A stretch of 14,625 nt of DNA from an uncultured Collinsella sp. (GCA_902478825.1 CABSMK010000028.1:1-14625), one strand, 5' to 3'; positions 6,366-14,608 are shown, counted from the first letter of the stretch. Numbers and translations: made by a program. The notes: generated from the sequence alone by a model not told the origin.

Positions 6366-9245
6366 TTATTGAGCATCAAGTTGAGCCTGACGCTCCCGGT
6401 CACGCCTGAGCAACGGCGCCAAAAACTTGCCCGTATAACTCTGCGGACAGTCCGCAACCTGCTCCGGTGTGCCCGAAACCACGACGGTTCCGCCGCCGTT
6501 ACCGCCCTCGGGACCCATATCGATCAGGCGGTCGGCAACCTTGATGACATCAAGGTTGTGCTCAATCACCAGCACCGTGTTGCCCGCATCGACCAAGCGC
6601 TGCAGCACATCGAGCAGCTGGCGGACGTCCTCAAAATGAAGACCGGTCGTCGGCTCGTCCAAAATATAGAACGTCTTGCCCGTCTGGCGTCGATGAAGCT
6701 CCTTGGCGAGCTTCACACGCTGCGCCTCGCCGCCCGAGAGCGTCGTGGCGGGCTGGCCCAGGCTCACGTAGCCTAAGCCTACATCGTACAGCGTCTGGAG
6801 CTTGCGCTTAATCTGCGGGATATTCCCAAAGAAGGCCAGCGCCTCGGTGACGCTCATGTCGAGCACGTCCGAGATGGTCTTGCCACGGTAGGTGACCTCG
6901 AGTGTCTCGCGGTTGTAGCGTTTACCGCCGCAAACTTCGCAGGGAACGTAGATATCGGGAAGGAAGTGCATCTCGATCTTGATCTGCCCGTCGCCCTTGC
7001 ACGCCTCACAGCGCCCGCCGCTCACATTAAAGGAGAAACGACCCGGCGAGTAGCCGCGCGCCTTCGACTCCGGCGTACTCGCAAACAGCGCGCGAAGATC
7101 ATCCCACAGGCCGATATAGGTAGCAGGGTTGGAACGCGGCGTGCGGCCAATCGGCGACTGGTCGATATCGATAACCTTATCGATACACTCGATGCCCTCG
7201 ATTTTCTTATACGGACCCACGGGGCGCGTCGAGCGGTGAATGGCATTCGTAAGGGCAGGCGCAATGGTGTCGGTAACCAGGGAGCTCTTGCCCGATCCCG
7301 ACACGCCGGTAACAACCGTAAGCGTACCAAACTCGATCTTGGCGGTAACGTTTTTGAGGTTGTTGGCTCGAGCGCCCGTAATTTTAAGGCAGCCGCGACC
7401 GGGCTTGCGCCGTTCATCAGGCACCCGGATCATTCGTTTGCCGGTCAGATAAGCGCCCGTCATCGACTCAGGACACGCCATGATATCAGCAGGCGTTCCC
7501 GCCGCGACTACGTGCCCGCCGTTGACACCGGCGCCGGGCCCCATGTCGATCACGTAGTCGGCGGCACGGATTGTATCCTCGTCGTGTTCGACAACGATAA
7601 CGGTATTGCCGATATCGCGCAGGCGCTCGAGCGTCTTGATCAGGCGCTCGTTGTCACGCTGATGAAGACCGATCGAGGGCTCGTCCAGAATATAGAGCAC
7701 GCCCATGAGACCCGCGCCGATCTGCGTTGCCAAGCGAATACGCTGTGCCTCGCCACCGGAAAGCGTCGCCGAGGCACGATCGAGCGTCAGATAGTCGAGT
7801 CCAACATCGACCAGAAAACGCAAGCGCTCCAGAATTTCCTTGACGATACGACCGCCGATAAACTGTTGGCGCTCGGTGAGTTCCAGGCCCTCAAAAAACT
7901 CGAGCGATTCACGGCACGACAGGCAACAAACCTCGTAAATGGACTTGCCGCCCACGGTGACGGCGAGCATCTCAGGGCGCAAACGAGCGCCGTGGCAGGT
8001 CGAGCACGGCTCCTCGCGAATGTACTTCTCCAGGCGCGCCTTGGTGTTCTCGTTCGTCGTCTCGGTATAGCGTTCGTACAGGATGTTGCGAACGCCCGAA
8101 AACTTGGTATCCCACTGGCTGCGACGTCCGTCGAGCTTTTGGTAGTCGACCGAGATCTTCGTATCGCCCAGGCCATCCAAGAATGCACGACGCACGCGAG
8201 GGGGCAAGTCCTCCCACGGCGTATCGGCGCTCACCTTAAAGTGTTTGCAGACCGCAGCAAAAATCTGCGGATAGTAGTTCGAATTGCCAAACAGGCTACC
8301 AAAGACTCCGTCGGCAATGGACTTCGAGGGGTCCTCGATCAGCGCCTCGGCATCAACGGTTTTCTTAAAGCCCAGGCCGTCGCACTCAGGACATGCGCCA
8401 TAGGGAGCGTTAAACGAAAAATCACGCGGCTGAAGATCGTCAATGGAGTGTCCATGCTCCGGGCACGCCAAGGCCAACGAATACTCCAGCAGCTCGCCCT
8501 CGGTCCCCTCGGGAGCATCACGATCGGGCAGCATGTACACGTTTACATTGCCGTGAGCCAGCGCGGTCGCCTGCTCAACAGACTCGGCGATACGGCCCAG
8601 AGAATTCTCACGGATCACGATGCGATCGACCACGACCTCGATATCGTGCTTGAATTTCTTATCCAAATCGATCGGATCGTCGAGCGAGCGCACTTCACCG
8701 TCGACACGCACGCGGCTAAAGCCCTCGGCGCGAAGGTCCTCAAACAGTTTGGTGTACTCGCCTTTTCGCCCGCGCACCACCGGTGCCAGCACAAACGCGC
8801 GGCGGCCCTCCCCTGCCGCCAAGACCTTGTCGGCAACCTGGTCGGTCGTCTGGCGCTCAATGACGCGGCCGCATTCGGGACAGTGCGGGGTGCCCACACG
8901 GGCGAACAGCAGGCGCAGATAGTCATAAATCTCGGTTACGGTGCCAACCGTCGAGCGAGGGTTTTTAGACGTCGTCTTTTGGTCGATCGACACCGCCGGC
9001 GAAAGGCCGTCGATTGAATCCAAGTCGGGTTTGTCCATCTGGCCCAAGAACTGGCGCGCATAGCTCGAAAGACTCTCGACGTATCGACGCTGGCCCTCGG
9101 CATAGATAGTGTCAAATGCCAGCGAACTCTTGCCCGAGCCAGAAAGACCGGTAATGACCACGAGTTGGTCACGCGGAATGGAAACATCGATATCACGGAG
9201 GTTGTGCTCACGAGCGCCGCGAATAACGATAGAAGAATCAGACAT
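6366..9245 (-). CDS. uvrA: Excinuclease ABC subunit A
   Basis: UvrA is the ATP-driven damage sensor of nucleotide excision repair; it works as a dimer and loads UvrB. The 959 residues carry two ABC ATPase modules. Walker A motifs are GLSGSGKSS (33-41) and GVSGSGKSS (647-655). Signatures are LSGGEAQR (495-502 and 836-843). Walker B regions are LYILDEPSIGLH (517-528) and FYILDEPTTGLH (859-870). Zinc-type clusters include CPEC (122-125), CPEH...CPEC (261-264, 285-288), CSTC (414-417) with CLSC (441-444), and CEAC...CEVC (746-749, 769-772). The start is the ATG at 9245, with AAGGAG five bases upstream; the in-frame extension to 9311 has no such site and would run through a likely regulatory region. 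It is probably monocistronic, divergent from the membrane sulfatase gene. Confidence 0.98.
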   Translation of the reverse strand: MSDSSIVIRGAREHNLRDIDVSIPRDQLVVITGLSGSGKSSLAFDTIYAEGQRRYVESLSSYARQFLGQMDKPDLDSIDGLSPAVSIDQKTTSKNPRSTVGTVTEIYDYLRLLFARVGTPHCPECGRVIERQTTDQVADKVLAAGEGRRAFVLAPVVRGRKGEYTKLFEDLRAEGFSRVRVDGEVRSLDDPIDLDKKFKHDIEVVVDRIVIRENSLGRIAESVEQATALAHGNVNVYMLPDRDAPEGTEGELLEYSLALACPEHGHSIDDLQPRDFSFNAPYGACPECDGLGFKKTVDAEALIEDPSKSIADGVFGSLFGNSNYYPQIFAAVCKHFKVSADTPWEDLPPRVRRAFLDGLGDTKISVDYQKLDGRRSQWDTKFSGVRNILYERYTETTNENTKARLEKYIREEPCSTCHGARLRPEMLAVTVGGKSIYEVCCLSCRESLEFFEGLELTERQQFIGGRIVKEILERLRFLVDVGLDYLTLDRASATLSGGEAQRIRLATQIGAGLMGVLYILDEPSIGLHQRDNERLIKTLERLRDIGNTVIVVEHDEDTIRAADYVIDMGPGAGVNGGHVVAAGTPADIMACPESMTGAYLTGKRMIRVPDERRKPGRGCLKITGARANNLKNVTAKIEFGTLTVVTGVSGSGKSSLVTDTIAPALTNAIHRSTRPVGPYKKIEGIECIDKVIDIDQSPIGRTPRSNPATYIGLWDDLRALFASTPESKARGYSPGRFSFNVSGGRCEACKGDGQIKIEMHFLPDIYVPCEVCGGKRYNRETLEVTYRGKTISDVLDMSVTEALAFFGNIPQIKRKLQTLYDVGLGYVSLGQPATTLSGGEAQRVKLAKELHRRQTGKTFYILDEPTTGLHFEDVRQLLDVLQRLVDAGNTVLVIEHNLDVIKVADRLIDMGPEGGNGGGTVVVSGTPEQVADCPQSYTGKFLAPLLRRDRERQAQLDAQ

Positions 9246-9273
9246 GGAAGCTCCTTGCCTCCTATTGCATCGA

Positions 9274-9279
9274 ATCATA
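9274..9279 (-). promoter_or_regulatory. Candidate -10 element for uvrA
   Basis: TATGAT on the minus strand matches TATAAT at five of six bases and would give a leader of about 22 bases before the ATG at 9245. No good -35 hexamer lies at the usual distance. TAAACT at 9289-9294 is an alternative, also without a good -35. Confidence 0.3.
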
Positions 9280-9306
9280 CTGTCGATGAGTTTAGCGCAC
9301 TCGACG

Positions 9307-9320
9307 CGCACAGATGTTCG
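9307..9320 (-). promoter_or_regulatory. LexA (SOS) box-like palindrome upstream of uvrA
   Basis: The minus strand reads CGAAC-ATCT-GTGCG. It differs at one base from the symmetric CGAAC-N4-GTTCG core used by LexA in Gram-positive bacteria and actinobacteria. It lies 62 bases upstream of the uvrA start, in the promoter region, and uvrA is a common SOS target. The imperfect second half-site and unknown LexA specificity in this lineage keep this tentative. Confidence 0.4.
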
Positions 9321-9388
9321 TAATACAAGATTCGCAGACCTTTAGCTTTGCGTATCGGGTGCTTTGTTTCTCGAAATGCCGTGGAAAG

Positions 9389-9426
9389 GTTACAGTAATC
9401 TACTACTGAACTTAATTTGCTGTAAC
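9389..9426 (+). promoter_or_regulatory. Two overlapping inverted repeats before the membrane sulfatase gene
   Basis: GTTACAG (9389-9395) pairs perfectly with CTGTAAC (9420-9426). The overlapping CAGTA (9393-9397) pairs with TACTG (9404-9408). The two pairings exclude each other because they share CAG. The distal arm ends six bases before the gene's ribosome site region (AGAGGAA). It could be an operator or a weak leader switch. I found no clear sigma-70 promoter for this gene. Confidence 0.3.
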
Positions 9427-9438
9427 AGAGGAACGTCC

Positions 9439-11592
9439 ATGACCGAAGATATCCCCCTTGAAATCACTTCGAGCGACATGGCCAATCTGCCCATATTCAT
9501 CGCCGTCCTTATCGTGGCCACCGTCGTCGTGCGCGTGTATTTTTCAATCAAACACAATGAAAAGCCGCCCATTGCCCGCGTCTTTTGGTGCGCGACGCTC
9601 CTCATCCCGCTCGGCGTGGTAGCTGCATGGATTACGAATCAATTGCTCGTAAATGAGGACAGTTCCCTATGGGTCCTTTCTTATTCGGCGCTCGGTGCTG
9701 CCGCCGTCATACTTCTTGTCGAGCCCTTGGTTTCGGGACTTATCGACCAAACCGATCTTGAGACGGGAACGGTTGCCTGTATTTGCCGTGACATCCTTGT
9801 CATCGCCGCTGTTTCAGCGCTCTCGTTCGTTTCACTCGAAATTGCCTGCAACGAAACGTTCTATCACATTCCCGCCAACTCATTCGGGTTTTCCGTCGGG
9901 CTGCTCGCGACGGTTCTGCTCTCCCTTTATCTGCTGGGACAGCGTCATGGGGGCGTCATGGCCCTCGTGCCCGTCGTCTGTTGCATCCTTGGCATTGCCG
10001 AGCACTTCGTCATAACGTTTAAAGGCGAAGCCATCCTGCCAAGCGATATCTTGGCCCTTGGCACTGCAATGGAAGTGAGCGAGGGATACGAGTTTACCTT
10101 TACCGCCGGAATCGTAACCTCTCTCGCCCTGCTGGAGATTTCCCTGGGGCTTCTTTCGCTTATCCGACCGCGAAAGCTCCGTACGCCCACCCATGTCTTC
10201 CCCGCAATCGCCGCTAACCTCTGCGCTTTTCTGCTAGTGACCGTTGTGGGGCTCTCGGGCTTTTCCAGCATCGACTTGGAGCAGGCGCTGGATTTTGGAT
10301 TTGACCGTTGGCAGCCCATCACCACGTATGCGTCTCAGGGTTTTATCACTTCGTTCACCGAAATGGTCAACGAGTTGCCTATTGAGAGGCCCGAAGACTA
10401 TACGCCCGATGAGGCGCAGAGCATCGAGCAGGAGCTCGCCGCCACCTACGACAGCACGTATGGCTCGAGCGAGCAGCGCGCGGCGGCCGTTGCCCAGTTC
10501 AATGAAATCAAGCCGACGATTGTTGCCGTCATGAACGAGAGTTTTAGCGACCTTTCGTGCTTTGAGCAGCTCCAGGCGGCCGGGTACACCGGCCCCGCAT
10601 TCTACAACTCGCTTCCCGACACACTTGTTCGCGGCACCATGCTCGCTTCGGTCGCCGGTGGCGGAACGGCGAACTCCGAATTCGAATTTTTGACCGGAGC
10701 GACAACGGCCTTTGTCGGATTAGGCAAAATCCCCTATCAGCTATATCAGATGAATGGTGTCAACAGCCTGGCAAAGGACCTTAAGGAGCTTGGGTATACC
10801 GCTACCGCTATGCACCCGCAAAACCCCGTCAACTACCATCGAGATAAAATCTATCAGCAGCTGGGCTTTGGAGACTTTCTTTCGATCGGCGATTTCGAAG
10901 GTGCGCCCTGTTACCATGCCGGCGTATGCGACTACGCCACCTACGACAAGATACTCGACCTGCTTAGAACCGACGAAGCCCCACAGTTCATCTTTGACGT
11001 CACGATGCAAAATCACGGCGGCTACGACTATGGCACCGTTCCCGCCGAGGAGCTGACAAACTATTGGGTCGAGGGAGCCAGCGAGGGCGCCAATAGCGCG
11101 CTCAACACCTATCTTACCTGCATCAACGCATCCGACCGGGACCTCGAGTACTTTATCAACGAGCTCCGCAATATCGGCAGACCGGTTGTTCTTGTCTTTT
11201 TTGGCGACCATCAGCCGAGCGCCGCAACGACTCTCAACGACGAGCTGTACCCTCAGGAAGATACAGCAAGCCACGCTTTCCGTATCTATCAGTCGACCTA
11301 TTTCGTCTGGGCTAACTATGAAATCGCCGGCAATACCGAGCTCAACGTCTACGACACCGTCGGGGCAAACGAGATTGCAGCTATTACCCTTAATAAGATC
11401 GGCGCCCCGCTCACTGACTATCAAAAGGCCCTGCTTGCAACAAGGTCAGATGTGCCCACCATCAATGTCGCCGGCTATCTTGGTGCCGACGGGCTGCGCT
11501 ACGACTTGGAATCTGAAGACAGCCCATACGCCTCGACGATCGACAAGCTGCAGCGCATGCAATACCTCGAGTTCGCCAGCAAAGTTCAATAA
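9439..11592 (+). CDS. LTA synthase-like membrane sulfatase/phosphoglycerol transferase
   Basis: A 717-residue protein with roughly seven to eight hydrophobic segments in residues 15-273, then an extracellular sulfatase-fold domain from about 355. This is the plan of LtaS, which builds glycerol-phosphate polymers from phosphatidylglycerol, and of related envelope transferases. Likely catalytic features are Glu367 in VVAVMNES (metal), Thr410 in GGGTANSEFEF (nucleophile, matching the TSDSE-type site), His526 in MQNHGGYDY, and Asp590-His591 in FFGDHQPS (metal). The start is the ATG at 9439, after AGAGGAACGTCC; a longer reading from TTG 9364 would use the leader repeats. The gene is divergent from uvrA and alone in its unit as far as visible. 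The product could be lipoteichoic acid or another glycerophosphate-modified polymer; the sequence does not decide. Confidence 0.88.
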   Translation: MTEDIPLEITSSDMANLPIFIAVLIVATVVVRVYFSIKHNEKPPIARVFWCATLLIPLGVVAAWITNQLLVNEDSSLWVLSYSALGAAAVILLVEPLVSGLIDQTDLETGTVACICRDILVIAAVSALSFVSLEIACNETFYHIPANSFGFSVGLLATVLLSLYLLGQRHGGVMALVPVVCCILGIAEHFVITFKGEAILPSDILALGTAMEVSEGYEFTFTAGIVTSLALLEISLGLLSLIRPRKLRTPTHVFPAIAANLCAFLLVTVVGLSGFSSIDLEQALDFGFDRWQPITTYASQGFITSFTEMVNELPIERPEDYTPDEAQSIEQELAATYDSTYGSSEQRAAAVAQFNEIKPTIVAVMNESFSDLSCFEQLQAAGYTGPAFYNSLPDTLVRGTMLASVAGGGTANSEFEFLTGATTAFVGLGKIPYQLYQMNGVNSLAKDLKELGYTATAMHPQNPVNYHRDKIYQQLGFGDFLSIGDFEGAPCYHAGVCDYATYDKILDLLRTDEAPQFIFDVTMQNHGGYDYGTVPAEELTNYWVEGASEGANSALNTYLTCINASDRDLEYFINELRNIGRPVVLVFFGDHQPSAATTLNDELYPQEDTASHAFRIYQSTYFVWANYEIAGNTELNVYDTVGANEIAAITLNKIGAPLTDYQKALLATRSDVPTINVAGYLGADGLRYDLESEDSPYASTIDKLQRMQYLEFASKVQ

Positions 11593-11652
11593 GCCCGCCC
11601 ATTCGCTTGGACCCATCGTATTGCAAGCACGCTCGGCCCAAATGCATCGCAA

Positions 11653-11682
11653 ATGACTCCCGCTCGCAAACGAGGGTACAAT
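11653..11682 (+). promoter_or_regulatory. Candidate promoter for mrp
   Basis: ATGACT (11653-11658) and TACAAT (11677-11682) are spaced by 18 bases and match the -35 and -10 consensus at four and five of six positions. The spacer holds a small hairpin (CTCG 11663-11666 with CGAG 11671-11674). The start would be near 11689, giving a leader of about 50 bases that includes the palindrome GGGGCCCC (11702-11709). No clear terminator for the upstream sulfatase gene was seen between 11593 and 11652. Confidence 0.5.
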
Positions 11683-11737
11683 GACGCTCGTGTCACATCG
11701 CGGGGCCCCGGCCCCAACATATACAAAGGAGTCATAC

Positions 11738-12568
11738 ATGGGTTGCGAGCACGCACAAGCAGCCGGCGGACAATCAACGCCGTCGCAATTTGAAGAGAAT
11801 ACGCTGTCGGAGGTCAAGCGCGTTATCGCTGTGCTTTCCGGCAAGGGAGGCGTCGGCAAGTCGTTTGTGACGGGCGCCATCGCAACCGAGCTCGCCCGCC
11901 GCGGCAACAAGGTTGGCATTCTCGACGCCGACATCACCGGCCCCTCCATCCCCAAAATGTTCGGCATGAGCGGACGCCATGTCCATGCCCTCGGCAACCT
12001 CATGCTGCCCGAGATCTCCGAGCACGGCGTCAAGGTCATGAGCTCCAACCTGCTGCTTCAAAACGAGACCGATCCCGTCCTCTGGCGTGGTCCGGTCATC
12101 GCCGGCGCCATCAGGCAATTCTGGAGCGAAACCTCTTGGGGCCCCATCGACTATCTGCTGGTCGATATGCCTCCGGGAACGGGGGATGTCGCACTCACCG
12201 TCTTCCAGTCACTGCCCGTCGATGGCATCGTCATCGTCACGAGCCCGCAAGACTTAGTCTCGATGATTGTCGCCAAGGCGGTCAACATGGCCGAGAAGAT
12301 GAACGTTCCGATTCTGGGCATTGTCGAGAACATGAGCTATATCGAATGCCCCGACTGCGGCAAGAAGATCGAGGTCTTCGGCAAGAGCAATCTTCCCGAG
12401 GTCGCCGAGACCTATCATCTCGACATCCTTGGTCAGCTGCCCATCGATCCTGCGCTCGCCGAAGCCTGCGACAAGGGAGAAGTCGAAACCGCGCTGCCCG
12501 CCGGCATGCTGCCCCAAGCCGTCTCCGCCGTTGAGGCCATCGCCCCGCACAAGACAGACGAGGCCTAA
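11738..12568 (+). CDS. mrp: Mrp/ApbC (NBP35-like) Fe-S cluster carrier P-loop ATPase
   Basis: A 276-residue cytoplasmic ATPase of the Mrp/Nbp35 group, whose members bind and transfer iron-sulfur clusters as dimers. It has the deviant Walker A GKGGVGKS (35-42), DADITGPSIP (63-72), LLVDMPPGTGD (140-150) and the cluster-binding CxxC as CPDC (204-207). The N-terminal DUF59 domain of some Mrp proteins is absent; instead there is a short leader with one Cys (MGCEH). The ATG at 11738 has AAAGGAG six bases upstream. Its stop touches the GTG of the next gene, so the HI0933-type flavoprotein is probably co-translated. A role in maturing Fe-S enzymes is inferred from the family. Confidence 0.94.
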   Translation: MGCEHAQAAGGQSTPSQFEENTLSEVKRVIAVLSGKGGVGKSFVTGAIATELARRGNKVGILDADITGPSIPKMFGMSGRHVHALGNLMLPEISEHGVKVMSSNLLLQNETDPVLWRGPVIAGAIRQFWSETSWGPIDYLLVDMPPGTGDVALTVFQSLPVDGIVIVTSPQDLVSMIVAKAVNMAEKMNVPILGIVENMSYIECPDCGKKIEVFGKSNLPEVAETYHLDILGQLPIDPALAEACDKGEVETALPAGMLPQAVSAVEAIAPHKTDEA

Positions 12569-13840
12569 GTGAACGCAAGCGCCTTCTATGACGTCTTGGT
12601 GATCGGCGGCGGGGCCTCGGGCCTCGCCGCCGCCATTACGGCGGCGCGTGTCGACAAAAGCGTCTGCGTCGTCGAGCGCGACGTCGCCTGCGGTCTCAAG
12701 CTGCTCGCAACCGGAAACGGCCGCTGCAACCTCTCAAACGAATCCATCGACATTCGGCGATATAACCACCCCGCCTTTGTCGAATCCATCATGGGCCCCC
12801 AACCCGAGCAAGATCTCGAGAGTTTTTTCTCCTCGCTGGGCATCATGACGATCCATGAGGAAGGCCGCCTATACCCGCGCTCCCTTCGCGCCGAGTCGGT
12901 TCGCGATGCACTCCTCAATGCATGCGAGCGTTTGGGCATCACCCTACTCTGCGGGACTAACGTCATTGCGGCTCATAAGGCTTCCGAAGGCTGGACGCTT
13001 CAGATCGACCGTCCCGCTCATGTACTCAAACCCAAAAAGCACGGCGACCGAAAGACGGAGCTCCGTTCGCTTCGAAAGGCGTTAGCCGATACTCCTCGCA
13101 CGAGCGATGCCCTGCAGGCAAGGGCCGTGGTTATCGCTACGGGTGGCAACCCCACCGGCATCGCCGAGGTGTTTAGCCTTCCCTTGACGCCCCTGCGCCC
13201 CGTCCTGTGCCCCGTATCGGCATCAGTCGTCGGCGACCGGACGGCACTCGGAACTCTGGATGGTCTGCGCGTCCGAGCCCGCTTAACGCTCTCGCGCAGC
13301 CACGAAGAGCTCTGGCGAGAAGATGGCGAAGTGCTGTTCCGTGCCTTCGGCATCTCAGGCGTCGCCGCCTTCAATCTCTCTCGCCGTATCAACCAGGGCG
13401 ACACTGTTCTGATCGACTTCTTTCCAGATTTCTCCAAAGATGAGCTGCTCGATACGCTCGAGCAGCGTGTCAACGTGCTCGGCGATTTTTCGCCCCGAAA
13501 CTCCCACTGGCTTGACGGCATGCTCGCCCCGCAGCTCTCACACGTCGTCTGTACGGCATTCGAGCGGTGCCATCCCGGCTCGCGCGATGTCATCCACCTG
13601 GTCTCAATCCTCAAGCACTTTAAACTGTCCGTCGAAGGGACGGCAGAGGAGCGCTCAGCACAGGTCACGCGTGGCGGCATATCTATCGAGTGCGTCTCGA
13701 CACCCAATCTTTACGTGAACAGCACCACAGGCGCCCCGCTTTACGTCTGCGGAGAAGCGCTCGACATCGACGCCGATTGCGGAGGCTTTAACCTTGCGTG
13801 GGCCTGGATCTCGGGTATTCGCGCTGCAAGCAGCCTGTAG
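12569..13840 (+). CDS. HI0933-family (BaiN/YhiN-like) FAD-dependent oxidoreductase
   Basis: A 423-residue flavoprotein of the HI0933-like family. It has an N-terminal Rossmann FAD site VIGGGASGLAAA (11-22) with Glu36 for the ribose, the family hallmark TGNGRCNLSN (48-57), FRAFGISGVAAFNL (257-270) and the C-terminal CGGFNLAWAWISG (404-416). A charged insert near 152-183 separates parts of the FAD domain. The start is GTG at 12569, directly after the mrp TAA, with GAGG five bases upstream inside mrp. Most family members have no proven reaction; some have been linked to bile-acid metabolism, but nothing here supports assigning that role. The pairing with mrp is noted, with no functional proof. 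Confidence 0.92.
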   Translation: MNASAFYDVLVIGGGASGLAAAITAARVDKSVCVVERDVACGLKLLATGNGRCNLSNESIDIRRYNHPAFVESIMGPQPEQDLESFFSSLGIMTIHEEGRLYPRSLRAESVRDALLNACERLGITLLCGTNVIAAHKASEGWTLQIDRPAHVLKPKKHGDRKTELRSLRKALADTPRTSDALQARAVVIATGGNPTGIAEVFSLPLTPLRPVLCPVSASVVGDRTALGTLDGLRVRARLTLSRSHEELWREDGEVLFRAFGISGVAAFNLSRRINQGDTVLIDFFPDFSKDELLDTLEQRVNVLGDFSPRNSHWLDGMLAPQLSHVVCTAFERCHPGSRDVIHLVSILKHFKLSVEGTAEERSAQVTRGGISIECVSTPNLYVNSTTGAPLYVCGEALDIDADCGGFNLAWAWISGIRAASSL

Positions 13841-13850
13841 CCGCGCAGTC

Positions 13851-13856
13851 TATAAT
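13851..13856 (+). promoter_or_regulatory. Perfect -10 box (TATAAT) before the last gene
   Basis: TATAAT lies 11 bases after the stop of the previous gene, with no recognisable -35 at 16-18 bases upstream. If used, transcription would start near 13863 and read through the hairpin at 13871-13894 before reaching the ATG at 13921. Confidence 0.4.
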
Positions 13857-13870
13857 CAAAAACGCATTCG

Positions 13871-13902
13871 GGCCGTCTGGGATACCGGACGGCCTCTTTC
13901 TT
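13871..13902 (+). terminator. Intrinsic terminator, possibly a leader attenuator
   Basis: GGCCGTCTGG (13871-13880) and CCGGACGGCC (13885-13894) form a 10-bp stem with one T-G wobble and a GATA loop, followed by TCTTTCTT. It ends the mrp-flavoprotein transcript. Only 18 bases, including the AAGGAG ribosome site, separate it from the next ATG, so no promoter fits between. The downstream gene must be transcribed through it. Confidence 0.8.
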
Positions 13903-13920
13903 GCCTCTAAGGAGACCTCG

Positions 13921-14608
13921 ATGATCGAAATCACCCAAGTCAACGCGTCGCTCGATGAAGCCGGCGATGAAAATGCCTGCCTTGCTATTGGCAGACGCGC
14001 CGTCAAACGAGCCCTGCGATGCGAGGATTCCCAGATTAAAGCCATTGAGCTCCATCGCAAGTCAATCGACGCCCGTAAAAAGCGAGATGTTCATTTTATT
14101 TTGAGCTTTCGAGTTGAGCTGACAAGCTCCCGACTCGAACAGGAAGTGGTCGACCGCGTCGCCGAGCGCAACCGCTCGCGCATCCGCATGGTTGACGGCG
14201 AGGCTCCTTCATTCCCCAACCCCGTCCCGAATGCACCCAAGGGGCGTCCCGTCGTTGTCGGTGCCGGCTGCGCCGGCCTTTTCGCTGCGCTTACGCTCGC
14301 CGAAGCGGGTCTTAAGCCCTTGCTCATCGAGCGCGGCGACCCGGCATTTCGCCGCTCACATGCGATCGACCTCTTTCTAAAGGAGCGCATCCTCGACCCC
14401 GAGAGCAATATCCAGTTTGGTCTGGGCGGCGCGGGGACCTTCTCGGACGGCAAGCTCAATACGGGAACCAAAAATCCCGCCCATCGCCTTATCCTCGAGA
14501 CCTTCGTCGAGGCGGGTGCGCCCCACGATATTCTGTGGGATGCCAAGCCGCACATTGGCTCCGACATCCTTCCCACGGTTGTCACCGCTATATCCCAGCG
14601 CATCGAGC
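13921..14608 (+). CDS. FAD-dependent dehydrogenase, COG2509 type (3' part missing)
   Basis: The first 229-230 codons of a flavoprotein cut by the contig end; full-length relatives are roughly twice as long or more. The N-terminal part (1-105) has the basic block HRKSIDARKKRDVHF (45-59) typical of this uncharacterised group. A Rossmann FAD site follows, VVVGAGCAGLFAA (111-123), with Glu137 in LIERGD, then NIQFGLGGAGTFSDGKLNTG (163-182), a group hallmark. The ATG at 13921 has AAGGAG seven bases upstream. It belongs to a different family from the preceding flavoprotein. The frame stays open to 14625, but bases from 14609 are adapter, so the residues after Glu229 or Pro230 are not real. The substrate is unknown; family assignment is from motif memory. 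Confidence 0.88.

Noticed and set aside
6966..9017. A 683-codon open frame opposite uvrA
   Set aside because: The opposite strand encodes an intact UvrA with all ATPase motifs; this frame shows no domain or ribosome site.
10741..11424. A 227-codon minus-strand frame inside the membrane sulfatase gene
   Set aside because: The sulfatase frame has the catalytic residues across this stretch, and the antisense product has no family features.
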